Shown here in pieces: positions 12,569 to 18,736 of a DNA stretch of 18,736 bases (the first letter of the stretch is position 1; the number at the start of each line of letters is the position of its first letter). This stretch comes from an uncultured Clostridia bacterium. Its GTDB lineage: Bacteria; Bacillota; Clostridia; Peptostreptococcales; Anaerovoracaceae. The notes below the pieces were generated by a model. It ran no database searches. It saw only the letters and a program-made list of their open reading frames with translations, and was not told where the DNA came from. Location of the stretch: contig CAKQHH010000029.1 in the NCBI GenBank assembly GCA_934234035.1, positions 1 through 18,736 of the forward strand. The letters run 5' to 3'. Made by a program: the position numbers and the translations under genes.

Positions 12569-13561
12569 ATGAAAATCTTAGGCGTATCCTTGGGAACCAA
12601 AAACGGAAATAACGACACCATGTGCCGCGTGGCTCTGGAAGAAGCTCAGAAGATGGGTGCTGAAATTGAATTTATTCACCTGTTTGACTGGGACATCCAG
12701 ACTTGCTCCGGCTGCGTTGCATGTTCCAGAGGTCTGGTAACCGGCAAGGGCATGGTATGCACCCGCAAGGATGATTTTGCAGCACTGTATGAGAAGATGG
12801 TTGAGGCAGACGGTCTCCTGTTCGTAGACCCGATTTACGAATCCGGCGCATCCGGTCTCTTCCACATTATCACCGACCGTATGGGTCCGGGACACGATAC
12901 CGGTCTGCTCTTCGGCGCAAATATGCAGATGAAGGAAGCCGGCAAAGAAGGTCTTCCGGACAGACTCTTCCGGCAGAAGGCATGCTCTTTCGTAGGCATC
13001 GGCGGATCCGACTGGGCCGTTCGTGTTGAGACCGACCACGCAATGCTGGCAATGAGCCCGGGCTGGAAGGTTATCGACAACGACTTCTTCTCCTGGTCCA
13101 AGGACGTAATCATGCAGGATGACAAGGTAGAGCGCATGAAGGAAATCGGCCGCAACCTGGTGGAGGCAGCACAGCAGATTATCGAAGACAATGCAAACTG
13201 CCACGAATTCCCAATCGCAGAGCTGACCGAGAAGTCCTACTGGAAGGGTAAGGAAGGTGCATGTCCGCACTGCCAGGGCAATGCGTTCTACATCTATCCG
13301 GGTACCACAACCGCAGAGTGCGAGCTGTGCGGCCTGCAGGGTACTCTGAAAATCAAGGATGGCGCGTTCAAGCTGGAGTTCGACCCGGCTACCGAATGGC
13401 ACGCTCACGATACCATCTCCGGCAAAAAAGCCCACGGCGACGATATCTTTGAGAACGAAGGCCGTCTGATGAACCTGTACAAGGATCCGGAGTTCAAGGC
13501 TCGTAAAGCACACTACACCGCAGTATGCGAACCGACTCCATCCCCATCCAAGAACAACTAA
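12569..13561 (+). CDS. Flavodoxin-fold NAD(P)H-dependent oxidoreductase with C-terminal zinc ribbon
   Basis: A 330-aa protein. The N-terminal 200 residues match the NADPH-dependent FMN reductase/iron-sulfur flavoprotein family: MKILGVSLGTKNGNNDTMC is the phosphate-binding loop region, CSGCVACSRG (C46, C49, C52) with a further Cys at about 64 resembles the cysteine motif of iron-sulfur flavoproteins, and LLFVDPIYESGASGLFHIITD is the second flavin segment (given here without its central residues: LLFVDPIYESG, then LFHIITDRMG). About residues 231-258 add a zinc-ribbon-like CPHC and CELCG pair, which is not part of the core family. It probably binds FMN and reduces small molecules; the substrate is unknown. 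GGAGG lies 8 nt before the ATG and a strong terminator follows, so it is monocistronic. Confidence 0.85.
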   Translation: MKILGVSLGTKNGNNDTMCRVALEEAQKMGAEIEFIHLFDWDIQTCSGCVACSRGLVTGKGMVCTRKDDFAALYEKMVEADGLLFVDPIYESGASGLFHIITDRMGPGHDTGLLFGANMQMKEAGKEGLPDRLFRQKACSFVGIGGSDWAVRVETDHAMLAMSPGWKVIDNDFFSWSKDVIMQDDKVERMKEIGRNLVEAAQQIIEDNANCHEFPIAELTEKSYWKGKEGACPHCQGNAFYIYPGTTTAECELCGLQGTLKIKDGAFKLEFDPATEWHAHDTISGKKAHGDDIFENEGRLMNLYKDPEFKARKAHYTAVCEPTPSPSKNN

Positions 13562-13594
13562 GCAAACACCTACCTATAACACACATACCTTTCG

Positions 13595-13626
13595 AAAAAG
13601 GATGCTGCTTCGGCGGCATCCTTTTT
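13595..13626 (+). terminator. Intrinsic terminator after the oxidoreductase gene
   Basis: AAAAAGGATGC (13595-13605) pairs with GCATCCTTTTT (13616-13626). The stem extends into a TTCG tetraloop, and more T-rich sequence follows. Confidence 0.92.
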
Positions 13627-13671
13627 CTTCGTTCTATTTCGTTCTATTCTAAAAACAATTTCGGGTTTTTC

Positions 13672-13701
13672 TTGTCTAACGGTGTGTCCGAGGTATAGAA
13701 T
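13672..13701 (+). promoter_or_regulatory. Possible promoter for the CDF transporter
   Basis: TTGTCT (13672-13677) is followed by TATAGA at 16 bp or TAGAAT at 18 bp. TATAAT also occurs nearer the gene at about 13710, without a good -35. Confidence 0.4.
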
Positions 13702-13747
13702 ACAAGAATTATAATTATATATACGCTCGAAAAAGGAAGTGTTTTAA

Positions 13748-14650
13748 ATGAAAAAAGAAAGCCGAAATCAGGCTCAACTGAAAGAAAACGAAGCCATCGC
13801 CATGCGGGTGTCCGCCCGCAGCATGGCACTGAATATCGTTCTGACCGCATTCAAACTGGTTGCGGGAATCGTCGCCCACTCCGGCGCCATGATTTCCGAT
13901 GCCATCCATTCCGCGTCGGACGTCATCAGCACCATCATCGTCATGATCGGCGTCAAGATGGCGGGAAAAGCCCCGGACCGGAATCACCCCTACGGGCATG
14001 ACCGCTTCGAATGCGTGGCCTCCATCGTGCTGTCCGTCATGCTGGGACTCACCGGCGCCGCGATTGGCATTGAGGGTCTTCGGAACATCGTGGGCAGCAG
14101 CTACCTGCACCTCACCGTTCCCGGCAAACTGGCCCTGGCTGCGGCCGTCATCTCCATCGTCACCAAAGAAGGCATGTTCTGGTACACCCGAATCAATGCA
14201 AAAAAAATCCGCTCCTCGGCTCTCATGGCCGATGCCTGGCACCACCGCTCCGACGCCCTGTCCTCGGTGGGAAGTTTCGTGGGTATCCTGGGCGCCCGCC
14301 TGGGTTTTCCGATTATGGACCCCCTGGCCAGCGTCATCATCAGCTTCTTTATCCTAAAAGCAGCTTTCGACATCTTCCTGGACGCCATCTCCAAGATGAC
14401 CGACCACGCCTGTAGCGATCCGGTGGTCAACGCCCTCCGAAAAACCATCCTGGCCGTTCCCGGTGTGGATGGCATCGACGTTCTTCGGACACGGGATTTC
14501 GGTTCCATGATCTACGTGGATGTGGAAATCCAGGCACAGGGTTCCCTGACCCTGTACGAAGCCCACGATATCGCCCAGCAGGTACACGACGACATCGAAC
14601 AGGATTTCCCAAATGTAAAACACTGCATGGTGCACGTGAACCCGGCGTAG
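13748..14650 (+). CDS. Cation diffusion facilitator (CDF) metal exporter
   Basis: A 300-aa CDF transporter, which exchanges divalent metal for protons. It has six membrane helices and a cytoplasmic C-terminal domain. The first metal-site segment is SDAIHSASDV (D51, H54, D58), and the second is DAWHHRSDALSSVG (H165 and D169), matching the HxxxD of the family. HPYGHDRFE (residues 80-88) is the conserved loop. The C-terminal domain (about 205-300) ends with CMVHVNP. Zn2+, Fe2+ or Mn2+ are possible substrates; the sequence does not settle which. The start has an AGGAAG site about 9 nt upstream. It ends at a hairpin shared with the operon coming from the right. Confidence 0.93.
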   Translation: MKKESRNQAQLKENEAIAMRVSARSMALNIVLTAFKLVAGIVAHSGAMISDAIHSASDVISTIIVMIGVKMAGKAPDRNHPYGHDRFECVASIVLSVMLGLTGAAIGIEGLRNIVGSSYLHLTVPGKLALAAAVISIVTKEGMFWYTRINAKKIRSSALMADAWHHRSDALSSVGSFVGILGARLGFPIMDPLASVIISFFILKAAFDIFLDAISKMTDHACSDPVVNALRKTILAVPGVDGIDVLRTRDFGSMIYVDVEIQAQGSLTLYEAHDIAQQVHDDIEQDFPNVKHCMVHVNPA

Positions 14651-14668
14651 AAATTGAATTCGCGTAAG

Positions 14669-14701
14669 CAAATAGGGGGTTGCCAAGCAGCCCCCTATTT
14701 G
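14669..14701. terminator. Convergent hairpin terminator
   Basis: CAAATAGGGGG and CCCCCTATTTG form an 11-bp stem around an 11-nt loop between the plus-strand CDF gene and the minus-strand cassette. T-runs are short on both sides, so termination strength is uncertain. Confidence 0.65.
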
Positions 14702-14730
14702 TCTGAAAGGACCGGTGATATCGGTCAGAC
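14701..14730. other. Hairpin beside the convergent terminator
   Basis: GTCTG and CAGAC with an inner ACCG and CGGT make a two-step stem in 30 nt, directly abutting the previous hairpin. It may be a second terminator arm or a site at the edge of the acquired region. Confidence 0.45.
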
Positions 14731-14750
14731 GTGGGATTCTCGCGAAAAGG

Positions 14751-14909
14751 TTATTTTACCCTTACGGATTTCTTTACGCTCCAAGATGTAACTGCCTTCT
14801 TGCCGCCAATAGTCTTGTATGCTCGAACGCGAACATAGTATTTCTTCTTGGATTTCAGCTTCTTGATGGTTACATTAATTGTTGCTCCGTTTTGTTTCTT
14901 TGCATTATT
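14751..14909 (-). pseudogene. 3' remnant of an FN3-domain surface-protein gene
   Basis: On the minus strand a 52-codon frame without a start reads VTIKKLKSKKKYYVRVRAYK, then SWSVKKSVRVK and a stop at 14751. This is the last half of a fibronectin type III domain of the lysine-rich kind that ends many large secreted proteins of Clostridia. The frame meets a stop at 14910-14912, exactly where the adjacent cassette's last gene ends. The 5' part of the gene is gone, so the cassette's arrival or a deletion has cut it. Confidence 0.75.
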
Positions 14910-15201
14910 TCAATCCATACTTTTCAAATAGAGCTTCGACATATGTTCCTTGCGCACACTTCTTACATAACTTAGTGTAGCCATGCAAAACAGCGTGCGA
15001 AAACGGCACCAGATTTGCATATCCGCTCCCACAAAATCTATTCGCATGTATTGTTTTTCCGGAATCCGTAACGTATACGAAATCACACGCTTTTAAGAGA
15101 GCTTCGACATCATTCTTTACATCGCGGCCCAAATTTACTTTTGTAGGATATTTCTTGTGATCAAAGTATTCGAAAATGTTCTTTTTAATCTCGTCGTTCA
15201 T
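14905..15201 (-). CDS. 98-aa protein with an H-C-C-C metal-binding motif
   Basis: A small protein whose N-terminal half is charged and helical. Its second half carries SGKTIHANRFCGSG and later GYTKLCKKC, giving H52, C57, C79 and C82. This spacing resembles the small zinc-binding module TxSGxxYHxxxCxxL...GYxPCxxC, found at the ends of nucleases and competence proteins and in Ada-like domains. I therefore expect zinc binding and perhaps DNA contact; the function is unknown. It starts 2 nt after the YdbC-like gene, so the two are co-translated, and it is the last gene of the cassette. Codon use is AT-rich, as in its two partners. Confidence 0.8.
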   Translation of the reverse strand: MNDEIKKNIFEYFDHKKYPTKVNLGRDVKNDVEALLKACDFVYVTDSGKTIHANRFCGSGYANLVPFSHAVLHGYTKLCKKCAQGTYVEALFEKYGLK

Positions 15202-15203
15202 AA

Positions 15204-15446
15204 TTAATCCTCATCTAAAAATGCTACTTCCTCAATTAATACATCTCTCAGGGTACGAATTTCCGCTTCTGTTAACGTGCATCCCTTAGAACATTTCGAG
15301 TGGTCTTCATTCCACTCTCTTAAGTCATATTTTGGCTCTGCACCATTCCAACTCACCCGATTAAGTTCCTTCTTCCATCCTTTTGTCCCTTCAGAGAGAA
15401 CGCCTATGTTATTAATAATCTCGTACTTAATTTTCTTATCAGCCAT
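15204..15446 (-). CDS. YdbC/PC4-like single-stranded DNA-binding protein
   Basis: An 80-aa protein matching the bacterial YdbC family, relatives of the eukaryotic coactivator PC4/Sub1. Diagnostic stretches are IINNIGVLSEGTKGWKKELN (residues 10-29), RVSWNGAEPKYDLREWN (30-46) and KGCTLTEAEIRTLRDVL (54-70). Family members are dimers that bind single-stranded DNA or RNA through a curved beta sheet, with a C-terminal helix as the dimer contact. The start codon lies 1 nt after the helicase stop, and its GGAG site is inside the last helicase codons. Translation is therefore coupled, which suggests that it works on strands opened by the helicase. Confidence 0.9.
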   Translation of the reverse strand: MADKKIKYEIINNIGVLSEGTKGWKKELNRVSWNGAEPKYDLREWNEDHSKCSKGCTLTEAEIRTLRDVLIEEVAFLDED

Positions 15447-15447
15447 T

Positions 15448-18400
15448 TTATTTCTCCTTACGCTTTGTCATTATTCTCCAAGCTCTTCTATGATTTGTTG
15501 CTAATGTCCCTCTTTTCTCATAGGCATAGGGATAACCTATTTCTTGAATAACTTTCTCTTCTTGCAATTTGCTTTCCCTATTGGAGATAACCCAGATTAT
15601 GTCACTGCTTTCCGTATTATCAATATACTCAAACCCATAATCCTCCAATGTCTTAATAATCGAAGTTGATTCACTCCCCTCTTTCGCTTTTCTTTTCGCA
15701 GCCTTTTTTCGTCTTTCCGATTTTAATACGCTTTCAAATCCTTCCATTACTATTTGTTCAGGTTTTTCCCGAGTTTTGTTGACTGGTTCTTCCACTTTAT
15801 CCGGTTTCGGAATATTTGATTTTGTGTCTGTGCCGTTACCTCCGTTATCCTTTCTTCTCTGAGTTTTAGATATTTCTGTTTTCTGCTTTGTTGTCTCCAC
15901 AGTAAGTGGTTTTGTATTAACTTCTTCTGGGACATTGTCTGGAACGACACTCTTAGGATTGAGCGCCATTTCTATTACTTTTTCATTACAGTCCTCCGTA
16001 TCGCCAAAAAGAATAATCTCTGCCTTTCTTACTACTCTTTTCCAAAGGTTTGTTTTTCTTGATTCTGAGTTTTCGACATTCCTTTCTTCCGGCTCTATCC
16101 CGTAGGCAGTTAGCTCTGAAATAACTCTGTTAATCGTTTCTTCCGGTTTTCTATAATATTCACTACCTCTGATTCGAATAAATCTCCACCCTAAGCGCTC
16201 AAGTATGGTCTGACGCTCCATGTCCTCACGTATCTTTGCTTCTCCACTGTGCCATTTCTCGCCATCACATTCAACAGCAACAGTCTTTTTGCCGCATACC
16301 GCCACCATATCTAATCGGTACGCCCCCACTTCCCATTGCTGAACAAGATGATATCCACGATCAGTTAGAGCCGTCGCTACGGCCGCTTCGAAAGGAGATT
16401 CAGAATGCGCTTCAAGTTCACTATGGATTATATTCGATGCTTGTGGATTAATCGAATAATCAATAAGCATCTTGCGAATATCTCCGGGCTTCAAATCAGC
16501 AGATGAATCAAGTGAATCGACAACCCACAATTGATCTCTCGCCCTACTTGCCGCAACGTTATACCGTTTTCTATAAGTATCATCAGCGCCATAATTTTGC
16601 ATTTTCATAGGCCCATGCCCTGTGCCGCTATCCACCAGGCTAAGGAATATTACGTCTCTTTCATCACCCTGAAAATTTGCTGAATTCCCGCACAGGATCT
16701 GTCTTTTTTTAATTTCTTTTGGGCTAATTTCTTGTTCAATAATGCGTGATATAACTCGTACTTGCTCATCTCCCAGTAGCGATATTACTCCGAAGCTTTT
16801 ATTTTTATATTCCGGTTCTTCCATACATGCCTTCATTAGAGCAACAATAGCCTTCGCCTCATTACTATTTGCTTTTTCATGCCTTTGTCCATTTTTTACA
16901 CGGTAATTTACAACCGCCGGCAAAAGGTCACTGCTGCTTGCATCTCTAAGAGGTTTAATCTTGTAATCATATGACAACATATTGCTGAAGCCAATAATTT
17001 CCGGTACACATCGGAAATGTTCTCTTAGCATCAATGGTTGAAATGTCGTTGCTGCAATATCATAAATTGACGTCTTCGCATTATACAAATGTGAATTTGG
17101 TATTTTATCCTTTATGTACATCTGTTCTAGGTCTGATATTTTATTGACCTCAACCCCAACTGCCATAGGGCTAACTTGCTTATCATCACCTACAATTATT
17201 AGTTTTTTCCCCATATAGAGAATTGCCAATGACGAAATATCTGACTGACTAGCCTCGTCAATAATTATAACATCAAATTTGTTTTCCTTCGGGTTAAGAC
17301 TCTCAAGAGCTCTGTTAATTGGCATAATCCATCCCGGAACTGCATCTTGACACTGTGCCATCAATTCTCGCGCCTTCTTCTTTAACGCAGGTGCCTGCTT
17401 TCCAGTGCCTTTTCCTATTTTCTTCACGGTTTGTTTCCAACCAACCAAAGCTTGTTTCATGTTGATATCCGTTTCTGTCCTTTTCAAAAGATGATACCAA
17501 CCACTCTTCTCTGCATATCGTGCAGTTGTTTCTCTATAATCTTTGCTAAGTCTAATACTCTCAGCTTGAAGTTCAGAAAAAGTTTTTTCGATTATTCCCT
17601 GCACAATTTCGTTTAGTTGCTTCCATTTCCAAGCGTCCTCGATATCACTAGGACAAACGCCTTTCCCATGTATACCCTGTCTATTTTCAATAGCATTTGC
17701 CCATTCAGGCGCAACTGGCTTAAGCAGTTTAATCAATTCTTCTCGTTTGCTTTTTAATGTGTATTTTTCGTACATGCTTTCCAGATTGGCATATGCCGCT
17801 GCATACCACTCACAATTTTCTTTTTCAATTGCCCGAACTACATTTGAGCAAATGCAGCTAGATGGCCTTTTTCCTGACAGCAGTATTTTCTTTATTTTGC
17901 CTACTGTACAACAACAACGAGAAACGTACAAAGATTCTTCTAGAACATCGCAAATTGCAGGAATTACATTTTCCACTGCATATAAAATCTTATTCGTTTT
18001 CTGAAAAGCTGAATCAAAAGTACTATCCATAAATAGAACTTTAGGATCAATGCCTATTTCCATCAGATTCTCTAATAGCGGCTGATATGATTCAGCATAC
18101 CAATCCAAATATTTTTGAATATCGGGAATCCATTTTCTCGCAATTTGTTCTGGCTCGGATTCATTTAGTTTAAAAAATTCCGGTACCCCATATTCACCTA
18201 AGAGTTCATTCCAATATCCTGCACATACACTTCGCTTCTTATTCAGTTCAATATAATTTAGAACAATGTTGCATTCCTTTGCAGATTGAATCGGTTTATC
18301 GTTGATTTTTACATACTCTAAAGCAGCGCCATATTCTTTATGCATCATCAGTGCCAATTTTCCGATTTTTCCTTTTTCAGCAAAATACAATTTTAAAGCC

Positions 18401-18736
18401 TTGAATGTATTTTCATGTTTTTCTAATTCCTTTGAATCAACACATTGAACAGTTGAACCAAACTGTTCAGTCATTATCGATTCCGCAAAGGAATTTGTCT
18501 CTTCGATTTGCTCAATTAAGACTTCCCAACGATGGCGATAACTTCCACCACGTTCACCATCAGCAACGACTGCCGTCATCCATTCTTCATTCTTATTAAA
18601 AGAGGACAAATATACTCTTAAATCTTCCATATCTTCTAATTCCGGATAAGAAATTAGAAGTGTTCCAAAATCACCCTCTACTTTTACAACTTCTTTTTCA
18701 ATATTATTCTCAATTCGCCAATGATTATCATTTGCG
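15448..18736 (-). CDS. SF1 (UPF1-like) helicase fused to a Vsr/DUF559-like nuclease, 5' partial
   Basis: The frame is open to the window edge (ANDNHWRIENN at 18733 downwards), so the Met at 18630 is not the start; residues below are counted from it. D458-E-A-S-Q is motif II of UPF1-like SF1 helicases, GDDKQ (481-485) is motif III, REHFRC (536-541) motif IV, and N691-VAASRAR motif VI. Motif I (P-loop) is not in the visible part and should lie upstream. Residues 745-840 are a Vsr/DUF559-type nuclease with E748, RLD774 and VAVE787CDG followed by KWHS and RLGWRFIRIR. A K/E-rich, probably disordered linker (about 880-985) leads to a small C-terminal domain with GFEYIDN, IIWVIS and RRAWRI. The architecture recalls Hhe-type anti-phage proteins. 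It is first in the visible cassette, and its composition is AT-rich. Confidence 0.88.
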   Translation of the reverse strand, partial: ANDNHWRIENNIEKEVVKVEGDFGTLLISYPELEDMEDLRVYLSSFNKNEEWMTAVVADGERGGSYRHRWEVLIEQIEETNSFAESIMTEQFGSTVQCVDSKELEKHENTFKALKLYFAEKGKIGKLALMMHKEYGAALEYVKINDKPIQSAKECNIVLNYIELNKKRSVCAGYWNELLGEYGVPEFFKLNESEPEQIARKWIPDIQKYLDWYAESYQPLLENLMEIGIDPKVLFMDSTFDSAFQKTNKILYAVENVIPAICDVLEESLYVSRCCCTVGKIKKILLSGKRPSSCICSNVVRAIEKENCEWYAAAYANLESMYEKYTLKSKREELIKLLKPVAPEWANAIENRQGIHGKGVCPSDIEDAWKWKQLNEIVQGIIEKTFSELQAESIRLSKDYRETTARYAEKSGWYHLLKRTETDINMKQALVGWKQTVKKIGKGTGKQAPALKKKARELMAQCQDAVPGWIMPINRALESLNPKENKFDVIIIDEASQSDISSLAILYMGKKLIIVGDDKQVSPMAVGVEVNKISDLEQMYIKDKIPNSHLYNAKTSIYDIAATTFQPLMLREHFRCVPEIIGFSNMLSYDYKIKPLRDASSSDLLPAVVNYRVKNGQRHEKANSNEAKAIVALMKACMEEPEYKNKSFGVISLLGDEQVRVISRIIEQEISPKEIKKRQILCGNSANFQGDERDVIFLSLVDSGTGHGPMKMQNYGADDTYRKRYNVAASRARDQLWVVDSLDSSADLKPGDIRKMLIDYSINPQASNIIHSELEAHSESPFEAAVATALTDRGYHLVQQWEVGAYRLDMVAVCGKKTVAVECDGEKWHSGEAKIREDMERQTILERLGWRFIRIRGSEYYRKPEETINRVISELTAYGIEPEERNVENSESRKTNLWKRVVRKAEIILFGDTEDCNEKVIEMALNPKSVVPDNVPEEVNTKPLTVETTKQKTEISKTQRRKDNGGNGTDTKSNIPKPDKVEEPVNKTREKPEQIVMEGFESVLKSERRKKAAKRKAKEGSESTSIIKTLEDYGFEYIDNTESSDIIWVISNRESKLQEEKVIQEIGYPYAYEKRGTLATNHRRAWRIMTKRKEK

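Noticed and set aside
12578..13513. 311-codon minus-strand frame opposite the oxidoreductase
   Set aside because: It is antisense to a gene with a strong ribosome-binding site, recognisable flavin motifs and a terminator.
14715..14975. 86-codon plus-strand frame near the junction
   Set aside because: It crosses the junction antisense to the FN3 remnant and the zinc-motif gene, has no ribosome-binding site and resembles no family.
18405..18630. Met at 18630 as the true start of the helicase-nuclease
   Set aside because: The frame stays open with sensible protein sequence to the window edge, no ribosome-binding site precedes this ATG, and helicase motif I is missing from the visible part.

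Overview
The window looks like chromosome of an anaerobic Bacillota, probably class Clostridia. The basis is strong AGGAGG ribosome-binding sites, a SepF-type division protein, a YdbC/PC4-like protein, an AhrC-type ARG box, a yybP-ykoY riboswitch and a lysine-rich FN3 surface-protein remnant. I cannot name the species. Most of the window is fairly GC-rich. From about 14,900 to the right edge it becomes visibly AT-rich, which suggests acquired DNA.

Layout. 1-348 is a tandem array of 87-bp hairpin-forming repeats that probably continues off the left edge, followed by more hairpins (357-560). On the minus strand then come a PEPCK/HPr-kinase superfamily P-loop protein (589-2283), a small membrane protein with an SPFH/band-7 protein (2456-3703) behind a Mn2+-type yybP-ykoY riboswitch and terminator (3760-3885), and an argJ-argB-cbiL operon (3956-6804). 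The operon's promoter overlaps an ARG box about 330 bp upstream of argJ. The intervening 6805-7469 holds degenerate 21-bp repeats, a 17-bp perfect hairpin and a second hairpin-repeat family. A small zinc-ribbon gene (plus strand, 7470-7754) converges on sepF (minus). Next are a PAP2-like membrane protein lacking the usual catalytic histidines and an AEC-family transporter (minus), then an HU gene and a membrane-anchored XRE regulator (plus).

11,559-12,568 is a decayed intergenic stretch. It holds the frameshifted tail of the XRE gene, a 277-bp element with terminal inverted repeats and three hairpins of identical geometry, and a small HTH gene with one nonsense codon. A flavodoxin-fold oxidoreductase with a C-terminal zinc ribbon and a CDF metal transporter follow on the plus strand.

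The right end (14,905-18,736, minus strand) is the most interesting part. It is a tightly coupled three-gene cassette next to a broken FN3 surface-protein gene. It encodes a large UPF1-like SF1 helicase fused to a Vsr/DUF559-like nuclease (5' end beyond the window), a YdbC/PC4-like single-strand DNA-binding protein, and a 98-aa protein with an H-C-C-C metal-binding motif. The helicase-nuclease fusion recalls the Hhe-type (helicase plus Vsr) anti-phage proteins. The partners and the operon arrangement make it a candidate variant or new defence module.
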